DNA from: CAVPNY01 sp963706905
Lineage (GTDB): Bacteria > Chloroflexota > Anaerolineae > Anaerolineales > UBA4823
DNA length: 48,511 nucleotides
Reading direction: 5' to 3'
Assembly (NCBI GenBank): GCA_963706905.1
Contig: CAVPNY010000024.1
Coordinates: 1 to 48,511, forward strand
Shown here piece by piece: positions 26,266 through 35,460 of this stretch (its first letter is position 1; every line of letters begins with the position of its first letter). The position numbers and the translations under genes are program-made. The notes beneath the pieces were generated by a model, which saw only the letters and a program-made list of their open reading frames with translations, was not told the DNA's origin and did no database searches.

Positions 26266-26273
26266 ATCTCTGC

Positions 26274-26771
26274 TTAATTCTTGCTGAATACAGTTGCCAC
26301 GCCGCAATGAAAGGCATCGCTTAAAATTGTCCGAATTGTGTCATGGCACGTTTTTTTCAACCCGTGTTGGCGACAGATGATTCTGCTTTGCTCATAGCAT
26401 GCCTCGGCGTTTTCAAGACTGCCCTGCCGGCGATACAGGTTCCCCAGATTGAGCCATCCATCCGCAATCCCATCCCAGAAGATGAAGCTGAGTGTCGATG
26501 CGGAGATGCTCTTCGAAGAACTGGCGCGCCCTGTCATACTGCCCCAAATCCAGGAAGAGATACCCCAGGAAGGTGGATACCCTGGAGATGAAAAATAGAT
26601 CGCCAAACCGGCGGAACATGGCAAGGCTTTCCTCCAACAAGGAGAGCGCCGCCTGCTTGTGATCCAAACTACTTTCAAGGGCGCCCAAATGAAATATGCT
26701 CAGGGCAATTCCCCGTTCGTCCTTATGCTTTTTATTGAGTGCCAGGCTTTGCTCCAGCGTATCTCGTGAGG
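26274..26771 (-). pseudogene. 3' part of an XRE-ATPase-TPR regulator, cut by IS21
   Basis: The C-terminal TPR region of the regulator that starts at 31181. It resumes in frame after the IS21 copy as SRDTLEQSLALNKKHKDERG, then TPR helices with DHKQAALSLLEESLAMFRRF and YDRARQFFEEHLRIDTQLH. One more frameshift near 26488 leads into FWDGIADGWLNLGNLYRRQG and to the stop at 26274. It cannot be translated as a unit with the front part while IS21 is in place. Confidence 0.75.
26767..26771. repeat. Target-site duplication of IS21, left copy
   Basis: TGAGG, repeated at 29380-29384. Removing the element and one copy rejoins the regulator frame exactly (DSDKEAS|RDTLEQ). Confidence 0.75.
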
Positions 26772-26903
26772 ATGCGTATTCCAGTGATGTCGATCAGTGA
26801 TTCCGGGTGATGCCGATCACCCAGACCGGTCATGCCGATCAGCTGTTGCAGTGCATGGCGATCGCCGGTCAGAGGAGAGATGGCTGGATATGCAATCATA
26901 TCG

Positions 26904-27653
26904 CTAGTTGTCGTTGTTGATCAAGGGGGAATGAACTTTTCGCATAGAATCTCCTGATAGATTTAGCCGGTAGGCATTGTGAATGAGGCGGTCGAGGACC
27001 AAATCGGCGAGGGTGGGGTCGGGGATGCGGGCGTGCCATTCACTCACCGGGACTTGGGTGGCGACCAGGGTGGCCGTGCGGCCATAACGGTCGTCGAGGA
27101 TTTCGAGCAGGTCTTTGGCCTGGGAGCGAGAGAGCGGGTCACGCAGCCAGTCGTCGAAGATGAGCAAATTAGAGCGAGCCAGGGAACGCAGCAGTTGGGG
27201 ATAGGAGCCATCAGCCTGAGCGAGCTCGAGGGATTGCAGCAGGCGGGAAGTGCGTAGGTAGCGCACATTGAATTCGGCCTCACAGGCAGCCCGGCCAAGT
27301 GCGCAAGATAAGTAAGTCTTGCCTGTACCTGTGGCACCCAGAACCAACACATTAAGATGGCGGCGGACCCAATCTCCCTGGGCGAGTTCGAGAACCTGGG
27401 CTCGTTTGAGGCCGCGCCCCGCAGACAGGTCGAGGTCTTCGATGGTGGCCTGGAGAGGGAAACGGGCGGACTGGATGCGGCGGTGCAAGCGGTGGTTGGT
27501 TCTGCGGGTGATCTCGATATCGACCAGTAAGCCGAGCCGCTCTTCAAACGACAGCTCCGCGTACTGGGGATTTTGGAGCTGGTCTTCGAAGGCGGTGCGG
27601 AAAGCGGGAAGCTTGAGTTGGGATAGTTTTTCCAGTAAGGGTTGGTTCAACAT
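26904..27653 (-). CDS. istB: IS21 helper ATPase IstB
   Basis: A 249-residue AAA+ ATPase of the IstB/DnaC type. Walker A is GATGTGKT at 106-113 and Walker B is LLIFDDW with D167 and D168. IstB binds DNA, loads the IstA transposase and selects targets. It starts 11 nt after the istA stop and is co-translated with it. Intact and of normal length. Confidence 0.95.
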   Translation of the reverse strand: MLNQPLLEKLSQLKLPAFRTAFEDQLQNPQYAELSFEERLGLLVDIEITRRTNHRLHRRIQSARFPLQATIEDLDLSAGRGLKRAQVLELAQGDWVRRHLNVLVLGATGTGKTYLSCALGRAACEAEFNVRYLRTSRLLQSLELAQADGSYPQLLRSLARSNLLIFDDWLRDPLSRSQAKDLLEILDDRYGRTATLVATQVPVSEWHARIPDPTLADLVLDRLIHNAYRLNLSGDSMRKVHSPLINNDN

Positions 27654-27664
27654 AGGAATGCTCC

Positions 27665-29200
27665 TCAGTTGTAGTAGTTCTCACCGCGGATATTTTCATG
27701 CGGCGGTAAGGGGGTGTTGGATGCGGGATCCAGCTGCCGTTGGTCGAGTTTGTTTTGGAGAATGTTGTGCACCCCTTTGTAAGAGCGAATACCGGCCGCA
27801 TTAGCCCGTTTGCAGGCAGCTTCCAGGCGTTCTGGGGAGTAGCGTTTGGCCAGGCCAAGGACGCCCAGGCAAGTCCGGTAAGCCTGCTCCGGGTGCCTGC
27901 GGTCGTCGAGAGCACGGCGGATAAGTTCGGTAGCTTGCTCGCCGATCTCTGCGGCCCAGCGCAGAAAGCGCTCCGAGGACCACTGGCTGTAGAACTGGTG
28001 CTCAGGCGGCATATGCACGCTGTGGGTTGAAAAGCGCCCTTGGGCGGTAGAGCGGGGATGTGAGGCCACCCGTTTGCGCTGGTAGAAGATCTCGACCGTC
28101 TTTTCGGTTGCCCGGATGGCCACTTCCTTGCCGGTCAGGGTGTACGGGACACTGTAGAAGTGTTTGTCGAAGGAGACGTGGTAGTCGATGTGGACGCGGG
28201 CCTTTTTCCAGACCGCAAACTCGTAGGGCGTTTCCGGAAGCGGTGAAAGGGCCGGTTGGTCCACTGCTTCAAACAGTTGCAGCCGAGACTGGCCTAGATG
28301 CTTCATCTCCCGCCGGTTGAGTTCGGCCAGCAGTTCGGCAATCGCCTGGTTGAGCTCGGTCAGACTGAAGAAGGTCCGGTCCCGCAGCCGGGCCAGGATC
28401 CAACGCTCGACTACCTGAACACCCACTTCCACCTTCGCCTTGTCACGCGGTTTGCGCACCCGTGCCGGAACCACCGCGATCCCGTAGTGATGGGCGAAGT
28501 CCTGGTAAGTTGGGTTCAGGTCCGGCTCATACAGGTTCGGACTGGTCACGCCCGCCTTGAGATTATCCGGAACCACCATTTCCGGCACACCACCCAGGAA
28601 TTCCAGCGCCCGAACCTGCGCTGCAATCCAGTGGGGCAAGCTCTGGGTCCAGTGCGCTTCCGCATACGTGTAGTTGCTGGCTCCCAGGGTCGCCACGAAA
28701 ACTTGCGCTTCCCGGATTTCACCCGTCTCCGGGTCCACCACCGCCACCGTCTGCCCGGCGTAGTCCACAAACAGCTTCTCCCCGGCCTTATGTTTCTGCC
28801 GCATGGTGGGGTTGAGTTGGTTCTTCCACTCTCGGTAGTGCTGGCAAAACTGGCTGTATCCGTATCCGTCCAGATGCTCCTGTCGGTACTCCACCCACAA
28901 CAGGCTCAGGGTTACTCCTTTACGCTTCAACTCCTTGTGCACATACTTCCAGTCCGGCTGCAGGATCTTCCGTCTGGATAACCCTTTCTCTGGATACAAG
29001 CGGGCTTCCAACTGCTCCGCCGTCATCCCTTCTGGAAGCGGCCAACTTAGCCCGGCCGCTTTGGCGTGCGTGACGTACTCACTCACCGTACTGCTCGACA
29101 CCCCACAACTTTTGGCAATCGCCCGGTGCGGCAATCCAACTTCAAATTTCAATCGCAGGATTTCTTCAATTTTTCGCATGGATAAACTCGCTTGAGACAT
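27665..29200 (-). CDS. istA: IS21 transposase IstA
   Basis: A 511-residue DDE transposase. An N-terminal helix-turn-helix (about 27-48, HRAIAKSCGVSSSTVSEYV) is followed by the catalytic core with D146 (LFVDYAGQ), D212 (VVPDNLKAGV) and E258 (KAKVEVGVQ), and by a C-terminal domain with YHVSFDKHFYSVPYTL, which is the standard IstA layout. All catalytic residues are present and the frame is unbroken, so the element may still be mobile. Confidence 0.95.
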   Translation of the reverse strand: MSQASLSMRKIEEILRLKFEVGLPHRAIAKSCGVSSSTVSEYVTHAKAAGLSWPLPEGMTAEQLEARLYPEKGLSRRKILQPDWKYVHKELKRKGVTLSLLWVEYRQEHLDGYGYSQFCQHYREWKNQLNPTMRQKHKAGEKLFVDYAGQTVAVVDPETGEIREAQVFVATLGASNYTYAEAHWTQSLPHWIAAQVRALEFLGGVPEMVVPDNLKAGVTSPNLYEPDLNPTYQDFAHHYGIAVVPARVRKPRDKAKVEVGVQVVERWILARLRDRTFFSLTELNQAIAELLAELNRREMKHLGQSRLQLFEAVDQPALSPLPETPYEFAVWKKARVHIDYHVSFDKHFYSVPYTLTGKEVAIRATEKTVEIFYQRKRVASHPRSTAQGRFSTHSVHMPPEHQFYSQWSSERFLRWAAEIGEQATELIRRALDDRRHPEQAYRTCLGVLGLAKRYSPERLEAACKRANAAGIRSYKGVHNILQNKLDQRQLDPASNTPLPPHENIRGENYYN

Positions 29201-29379
29201 CTCTTCCTCCTCGGATCGGTTCCGAAGAGGATGCCCGATTTGTTTGAGTTTATCCAGCCTTCTCCCCCATGCTTCTCTGGGTTACTTGATCGGCATGGCC
29301 GGAATCACCGATCGGCATGAAACGGAATCGGTGATCGGCATGCGCCGGAATTCATGATCGGCTTGGCCCGGATTATGCA

Positions 29380-29384
29380 TGAGG
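29380..29384. repeat. Target-site duplication of IS21, right copy
   Basis: TGAGG, matching 26767-26771. Confidence 0.75.
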
Positions 29385-31181
29385 CTTCTTTATCGCTATC
29401 AATCAGTAACAGTCCCAGCCAGATCAGCGCTTCAGCCAGGCTCTTTTCTCCCGCTTTGTCCAATCCCAGGGAGATTGCCCGGCTTGCCTCCAGGAGATTG
29501 CGCGCCTCTGAAAAATTATCCTGGACCCAGGCGTAACGTCCAATGTGATTCAACGCTCTGGCATATATGGTGGGGTGGTCCTTCACGTCGGGCAGAAGTC
29601 GAATCTTCTCAAACCAGAGGCGCGCTTCGGCGTAATGGCCTCCGATTTCCCAGGACCATCCCAGGGCTGCGAGCAACCGCAGGGCAGGCTCGGTCTTTTG
29701 AGTGGACACGCTCCATTCGAGCGCGAGGCGGAAGTTATCGTGCTCGCTTTCCAGACGATCCGCCCACTCAACCTGGGCTGGCCCGCGCATTTCCCCGTCC
29801 CCTTTTTCGGCAAGTTCGAGAAAATACGCCAGGTGCAGGTCACGCGCCTGCGCCTGCTCCCCTGATTGTCGCAGGCGTTCCAGCGCGAACTGTTGAATGG
29901 GGACCAGCATGATGAAGCGCGTTTCACCGCGCGCATCGAAGAGGCGCTGCAACAGGCTTTTATCGGTCAACGAATGGACCAGGTCGGACACCGCTTTATC
30001 CGGGAACGAACCCGAAAAAACAGCTTCGGCAGCCTCCAGCGTAAAGCCGTTGGAAAACACCGCAAGACCGGCGAACAGTTTTTGTTCTTCAGGCGGGAGG
30101 GAGTGATAACTCCAACCAATGGCGTTGCCCAATGACTTCTGACGCGCGGAGGTGGCGCGCATCCCATCCGCGGACAGCGTAAATGCAGCGCTCATCCGTT
30201 CCAGCAAGGTCTGCGGCGACATCCAGCGGATACGCGTGGCGAGTAACTCGATGGCGAGCGGCAGGCCGTCCAATTGCACGCAGATAGAGCTCACTGCCTG
30301 GAGGTTTTCAGGGGTCAATTTGAAATCGGGGCGGGCGGCGCGGGCGCGTTCAACGAAAAGCTCCAGCGCGGGGTACTGCGCCGCCGCTTCCAAATCTGCG
30401 GGCGCACGCTCCTTCGGAACGTCAAGCGGGGGGACGGGGTACAGCCATTCACCGGGGACACGCATCGCCTCCCGGCTGGTAGCGATGATCTTCAAATGAG
30501 GGCAGGCCGAAAGAAGTCCGGCGGCGAGTGGGGCAACCTCTTCGATGAGATGTTCGCAGTTGTCCAGCACCAGCAGGATGCGTTTGTCGCAGATGCCGTC
30601 CATGAGCTGCTGTCTGGCGGATGCCTGCTTGGCCTCCACGTAGCCCAGCGCCTGCACGATGGCGGGCGCGATCAGGGAGGCATTGTCCAGGGGGGCCAGA
30701 GCGACAAAGTAGACGCCGTCTGGGAACTGGGACAACGCGGCGCGCGCCAACTCCAGGCTGAGGCGCGTCTTGCCGATGCCCGGTGGGCCGGTGAGCGTGA
30801 CGAGGCGGATATCCGGCCTCTGCAAATATTCACCGATGGACGCAATCTCGGTCTCGCGGCCAACCAGCGAGGTGACTGCCGCGGGTAGATTCGTGCGGGC
30901 TGGGGCGGGGAGAAAAGCCAGGGCGCGTCTGCGATGCCTTGGGCAGGAGCGGATCCCCAGCCGCTGCGCGCAAAACGCAAAAAGGCGGCGCGTTCGCTTG
31001 AGGGAATGTTAAAGATGTCAGCCAGCCGCGCGGCGATCTGCTCGGATGGGCGTCGTTCTTCCGCTTCGATTTTTCGCAGGGCAATTGTGGAGTAACCGAT
31101 CACTTGCGCCAGTTGCTCCTGTGTCCACCCCGCCGCTTTTCGCTGGCGTTCAAGCCACTCGCCGAAAGACGATTCGACCAA
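29380..31181 (-). pseudogene. 5' part of an XRE-ATPase-TPR regulator, cut by IS21
   Basis: Starts with TTG at 31181 behind GAGAGGG. Residues 5-70 are an XRE-type helix-turn-helix (RKAAGWTQEQLAQVIGYSTI). After a frameshift near 30911 (one C missing in a C-rich stretch) comes an NB-ARC/STAND-type ATPase with LTGPPGIGKTRLSLELA (Walker A), ILLVLDNCEHL (Walker B) and IIATSREAMRVPGEWLYPV, then TPR-like helices until DKEAS at 29385, where IS21 enters. STAND regulators change shape on signal binding and activate transcription. The target is unknown; the divergent cupredoxin lipoprotein is a candidate. Confidence 0.82.
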
Positions 31182-31200
31182 GATATCCCTCTCAAAATAT

Positions 31201-31229
31201 GTATCGCTGATTGTATCGCCGGGCGATAC
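31201..31229. promoter_or_regulatory. Operator-like array of GTATCGC sites
   Basis: GTATCGC at 31201-31207 is repeated at 31213-31219 and inverted (GCGATAC) at 31223-31229, the last two forming a perfect 7-bp palindrome around CGG. The array lies between the divergent regulator (31181) and lipoprotein (31327) genes, where an XRE-type protein would bind. Confidence 0.5.
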
Positions 31230-31326
31230 CCGCTGGCCCCTGTCAGCAAGTAAAGTAGGTATGTCGTAAAAAGTATACCATCACAGGATGGTGTCTCCGA
31301 ATCCAAGTATAGAAAAGGTGAAAAGC

Positions 31327-32565
31327 ATGAAAACAAAACTTTTATCAGTAATTTTTGTCCTGGCTTTTGCGCTGGCCGCGTGCAGCCCATCTCTGACGCC
31401 GACTACCGCGCCGAGAATGGTCCCAACAGACGCCCCGGTGGCTGTCCTCCAAACGACAGATACCCCCGCCGAACCCCTCGCCGCCTCCCTGCCCGAAATT
31501 AAGGTCGACGCGGCGGATTATTCCTACACCGCGCCGGAAACTGTGCCGGAGGGCTGGGTGCGCGTCATTCTATCGAACAGCGGCAGCGAGCCTCACCACG
31601 TCCAGTTCCTGCGCCTGAACGACGGCGTGACGGTGGCGCAGTTCGAGGAAACCCTAATGCAAGGTGAGGGTCCCGCCCTGGCGTTAACCAAGCAGGTCGG
31701 TGGGGTGGGAGCGGTGCATCCCGGCGGAACGGCGAGCGCGGTTATCAACCTGCCCGCGGGAGAATACATCCTCCTGTGCTTTATTCCCTCGCCAAGCGAT
31801 AGTGTTGCGCATCACGCCAAGGGCATGGTCAAGAGCCTCACTGTTGAAGCGGGCGAAAATCCCGCCGCCGAACCGCAGGCTGACCTGAGTGTGCGCTTGA
31901 AGGATTTCAGCTTTGATATGCCCGCGTCCCTTCCGGGTGGTCCGTTGTCGATCCAGGTGACCAACGACGGCCCCGAGCCGCACGAGTTCAACATCCTGAA
32001 ATTGGAAGATGGCAAGACGGCTGAGGATGTCATGAAGTTCCTGGGCGGAGAGGCTGGCGGTCCGCCTCCGTTTGCGCCTATCGGCGGGATAAATGGATTA
32101 GATCTTGGCGTGACAGGCTACGCCGAGCTCGATCTGGCGCCCGGCACGTACGTTGCCATCTGCAACATTCACAGCCCAAAGGCTGACGGCCATCAGCACT
32201 TCACGCTCGGTATGATTAAGACCTTCAGCGTGGGGAGCGCGGCAGGTTCCGCAGAGAGTTCCAGCTTCCCCACCGGAAAGTTCATTAAGTCCGGCACAAC
32301 GGACTACGGTCTCGCTTTCAATCCGGATGGAACTTTCTCAGCGTTCGAGGGCGACACCAGGTTCGTCAATGCCACCTACAAAGCGGAGGGAAATGTCTTC
32401 ACCGAAACGTCCAACGACGGCGGCTGTGAGACCAACGTGAGTTTCACCTACACCTTCGACGGTAAGAACCTGACATTCAGCTATGTCGGCAACCCCGCTG
32501 ACGATATTGCCTGCGCCGGACGCCACGCAGATTTCAATAACGTGACCTACACCCTGTCGCAATAG
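31327..32565 (+). CDS. Lipoprotein with two cupredoxin-like domains
   Basis: A 412-residue lipoprotein (lipobox LAAC, Cys about residue 19; AAGGTG before the ATG). Two tandem cupredoxin-like domains: about 55-175 (VDAADYSYTAPETVPEGWVR, SEPHHVQFLRL, GEYILLCFIP) and 185-300 (LKDFSFDMPASLPGGPLSIQ, EPHEFNILKL, GTYVAICNIHS). In each, a His in the PH(H/E) segment and a Cys in the LCF or ICN strand could be copper ligands, although Met/His after the Cys are not clearly placed. Residues 305-412 form a lipocalin-like barrel. It may bind copper or carry electrons outside the membrane. Confidence 0.75.
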   Translation: MKTKLLSVIFVLAFALAACSPSLTPTTAPRMVPTDAPVAVLQTTDTPAEPLAASLPEIKVDAADYSYTAPETVPEGWVRVILSNSGSEPHHVQFLRLNDGVTVAQFEETLMQGEGPALALTKQVGGVGAVHPGGTASAVINLPAGEYILLCFIPSPSDSVAHHAKGMVKSLTVEAGENPAAEPQADLSVRLKDFSFDMPASLPGGPLSIQVTNDGPEPHEFNILKLEDGKTAEDVMKFLGGEAGGPPPFAPIGGINGLDLGVTGYAELDLAPGTYVAICNIHSPKADGHQHFTLGMIKTFSVGSAAGSAESSSFPTGKFIKSGTTDYGLAFNPDGTFSAFEGDTRFVNATYKAEGNVFTETSNDGGCETNVSFTYTFDGKNLTFSYVGNPADDIACAGRHADFNNVTYTLSQ

Positions 32566-32600
32566 TGTCCTAGATTCGGTAATAGGGTGGAATAAAGCTG

Positions 32601-32633
32601 TGCGCCTTCGGGAGCAAAACTCCCGAAGGCGCA
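32601..32633 (+). terminator. Intrinsic-like terminator after the cupredoxin lipoprotein
   Basis: A perfect 14-bp stem (TGCGCCTTCGGGAG, 32601-32614, with 32620-32633) around CAAAA, followed by AATATTT. It lies 35 nt after the stop codon. The T-run is weak. Confidence 0.6.
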
Positions 32634-32675
32634 AATATTTCCCTTGCTTCATGTAAACACCGTCAAAAAGCTATC

Positions 32676-32763
32676 CGCACTCAGATTCCTGAATTTCTTC
32701 CGTATTGTCAAATGGCATGGTCTTGAGTTGTCAGGTGTTGCGGATGGGTTGCTGGTAGGCTGA
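32676..32763 (+). repeat. MFS 3'-end repeat, copy C (decayed)
   Basis: Translates as SALRFLNFFRIVKWHGLELSG-type residues ending VADGLLVG and TGA, clearly homologous to the MFS tail (LLGFLNSFRMVK ... AAEGLLVG) but much more diverged than copy B. It has no start and no upstream gene: an orphan 3' end. Confidence 0.65.
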
Positions 32764-32837
32764 TGTTTGGTTTAGCGCACAAGACGCACACCCAATTATT
32801 CTGGAAATCCTGTGCATCTGGTTATATCTAAATAAGT

Positions 32838-33811
32838 TTATAGGCCTGTTATTTGCCGCGTCTCGTTCCCCTTCCCAAAATACCGCCTCGAATACACCAG
32901 TAACCCCAAAGCCACCAGCAGCGGGCCGGTGGTTAATAGCACGAGCGAGAAATCCTGCAGCAGCGCCATCCGGTCCAGGAAAGCCATTTCATAGGCAGGC
33001 AAATTCAGCATGGCGAGAATATCGGTTAAAGAATATCTCGAAAAAGTCAGCAGGCATGAAATCGCCAGCGCGGCGGTGTACCCCAGCGCCCCCCACCAGG
33101 CCCACATCTTCAAGCGCACCAGCCCGTAGATCAGGATACCGGCGATCAGGATACACAGCGAGATGATATATGCCGATGGGCGCCCCAGCAGCAACTGCCC
33201 AAACAGCGGAAACAGGCCCTGAAAGAATATCGCCAGGTGCAGCACAATGATGATGATCACAAACAGCAGCAGGGCTGCCAGTAAAGGGAATGGATATCTT
33301 TCCGTCCAGTATGCCCTGGCATCCTGCGCCGGAAGACTGCCTTGACTCTTTCACTTTTATAGAACCACAGCCCCAGCACTGGCAATAGCACCAGGAAGAT
33401 CAAAGCGGCAACGCCAACCGCAACCAATCGAAAAATCAACACTTCCCGGCTCAGGTCAAGCCGCAGGGCGGCCGGGATTAACCAGATCAAATTCCCGATC
33501 AGCAGCAGGCCGCCGCCAAGCCAGAACCAGGCAACCAGTCGCGCCAGGGTCAAAGCCCAGCGGCGCAGCCAGAGGTGCCCCAATCCCAGCGAGATGCAGA
33601 TCGCCGCCACTAGGTAATAGCCCAGGTTCTGCGCCGCCAGGTAAGCAAACCACAGCGACCCCATCCCAAAACCATCATAGTAGAATTGACCGCCTTCCGA
33701 GAAAATATAGAAGACAAAGATCTCCAGCGGCCCGTAAAAAGCCCCCACCAATCCGACCAACAGCAGCGCGCCGCCCAGGAGGCGCAGGAACACCCGCATC
33801 AGCTTCTCCAC
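32838..33811 (-). pseudogene. Membrane protein of unknown function, one frameshift
   Basis: Two reading frames (33257-33811 and 32838-33260) join into one protein of about 323 residues if one base is added or removed at about 33321-33327. The front part reads MRVFLRLLGGALLLVGLVGA to KAVFRRR; the continuation in the next frame reads DARAYWTERYPFPLLAALLL to the stop. It would have eight or so membrane spans. There is no known family. Another reading is two separate overlapping genes, but the first frame ends in an un-membrane-like tail (HSLYWQPCCCL), which favours one gene. Confidence 0.6.
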
Positions 33812-33909
33812 TGGCTGCCTCCGATCAAGAATGTCCCGATTTTCCGTTCGCTAGCGGGCGAAGTCCCTGGAATTAACCGTCCCTACCGATAATGGAGAGG
33901 CTTCCTACC

Positions 33910-34507
33910 TTAGAATGATCCAGTTTTGACTTCTCCCGCCCGTTTGAATGTTGCAATCATCACGCCGTTGGGTGAAGTTTTCAATTCAACCAGAGTATAA
34001 GCCGCGGGAATAGCGCCTTGACCAAATAAGCGTTTTCCCATGCCGAGAGTCACCGGAAATATCTTCAGCCAGAATTCATCGACCAGATCATACGCCAGTA
34101 AGGTCTGAATGAAATTGCTGCTGCCATGTACCTGCAAGTCAGGACCAGCTTGTCCTTTCAGTTTCTTGATTTCAGCCGGCACGTCACCCTTTAAGAAGAC
34201 CGTCTTTTGCCACTCATGCCTCGGTGAGCGTGTTTGAAGCCACGTACTTTGTGGCGGCGTTGATGCCAGGTCCTTCCTCCGGATGTTCTGGCCAGTAAGA
34301 TGCAAATACCTCGAATGTCTTTCTCCCTAACAAGAGATCGAACGGCGCGCTCATTTGCTCGGTCATAACCTGGCCTAGAAACTCATCAAAGTACGGGACT
34401 GTCCAACCGCCAAGCGTAAAGTTACCGCTGGGATCTTCCGTCGGCCCGCCCGGCGCCTGTATGACGCCGTCCAGGGTTACAAAGGATAAAACGATTATTT
34501 TTCTCAT
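33910..34507 (-). pseudogene. DHFR-family protein (RibD/YyaP type), one frameshift
   Basis: The N-terminal part (MRKIIVLSFVTLDGVIQAPG, FDLLLGRKTFEVFASYWPEH) breaks at 34219-34220, where one G of GG is extra, and continues as HEWQKTVFLKGDVPAEI, DLQVHGSSNFIQTLL and DLVDEFWLKIFPVTLGMGKR. Restored length is about 198 residues. Members have the RibD/dihydrofolate-reductase fold and bind NADPH, but few are true DHFRs. A second, intact member lies 23 nt upstream on the same strand. The frameshift is probably a homopolymer error. Confidence 0.82.
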
Positions 34508-34530
34508 AAAAATATTCTACCATAGGGAGA

Positions 34531-35100
34531 TCAATCAATTTTCGGCTCATAACACAACCAGACATTCCCATTGCCAAAACTTCGCGATTTGATCCGCTTC
34601 AGGCTCAGCTTTTCCTGGATACCAGCGAACATCGTTCTTCCATTACCCAGAACGACGGGAATAAATACGAACTGGTATTCATCGATCAAATGCTCCTGTG
34701 TCAGCTGCGCAACCAGGCTGCCGCTTCCCATGATCACCATGTCGATACCAGGTTCATTCTTCAGTTTTCGGATTTCCGTCGCCAGGTTATCCTTGACCAG
34801 CCTGGTATTGTTCCACGAGGCCCTGTCCAGGGTTCTGGAAAACACGACCTTCGGCAGAAGGTTGATCCGCTCGGCCACAAGAGGATCATTCTGGATGGCG
34901 AGCGGTGTCGGCCAGTAGCTTGCCATGAGCTCATAGGTGATCCTGCCGAATACCAGCAGGCCTCCCCCACTGGCATTGCCTTCGACAAACGCATCCCACT
35001 CTGCATCCTTATACAGGTTGTGAGCCCAGCTCATATCACCGTTCATATCCACAAAGTAACCATCCAGCGAAACCTGATTGAAAACGATCAATCTGCGCAT
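34531..35100 (-). CDS. DHFR-family protein (RibD/YyaP type)
   Basis: A 189-residue member of the RibD C-terminal/dihydrofolate-reductase-like family: MRRLIVFNQVSLDGYFVDMN, LLVFGRITYELMASYW, IDMVIMGSGSLVAQL and LIDEYQFVFIPVVLGNGR. NADPH-dependent reduction is likely, the substrate unknown. The ATG at 35100 has AAGGAGAT 5-8 nt upstream; the ORF start at 35163 has none. It forms a tandem pair, and perhaps an operon, with the related gene downstream. Confidence 0.88.
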   Translation of the reverse strand: MRRLIVFNQVSLDGYFVDMNGDMSWAHNLYKDAEWDAFVEGNASGGGLLVFGRITYELMASYWPTPLAIQNDPLVAERINLLPKVVFSRTLDRASWNNTRLVKDNLATEIRKLKNEPGIDMVIMGSGSLVAQLTQEHLIDEYQFVFIPVVLGNGRTMFAGIQEKLSLKRIKSRSFGNGNVWLCYEPKID

Positions 35101-35460
35101 ATTCCATCTCCTTTGTTTTCTACATCGATTGAATGCCGACTTCTCACATTCAACCCTCACCAACCTCTCTCAGCTCAGAGTCACATTCCCCGGCGGGAGC
35201 GGGCAGATGCCCCCTAATTTTACGCCAGGCCTGCGGGCAATAGAAGGCCCATCGAAGTCATGCCCCACATTGGCTATGCGCAATCATTCTATTGATTCAG
35301 ATGCTCATAAGCTGCCGTCGGCTGCCGTTGGCTTTGCTTAATTTCCAAAAAAACACTTTTCGTTCCGGGTATAATCGGACAATATACATCCGTTTATATT
35401 ATAGCCCGTAAACACGATGGGAATTGACGGAGTACCTGAAATGAACCTTAGAGGTGAAAA

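Larger units (their letters stand above)
26772..29379 (-). mobile_element. Complete IS21-family insertion sequence
   Basis: 2,608 bp between TGAGG repeats. The ends are loosely inverted (TGCGTATTCC against TGCATAATCC) and each carries three to four tandem 22-25-bp units with the core TGATCGGCAT (right: 29288, 29309, 29332, 29355; left: 26772-26842), the multiple transposase-binding repeats typical of IS21. It carries istA and istB with no frameshift, so the insertion is probably recent. Confidence 0.88.

Noticed and set aside
26772..29379. Tandem 22-25-bp units at both ends, like a CRISPR array
   Set aside because: They lie only at the ends of IS21, point inward, have no spacers of uniform length and match the terminal repeats expected of the family.
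33257..33811. Two separate membrane-protein genes at 32838-33811
   Set aside because: The first frame ends in a non-membrane tail, while the alternative frame continues the helix pattern without a gap, so one frameshifted gene is more likely.
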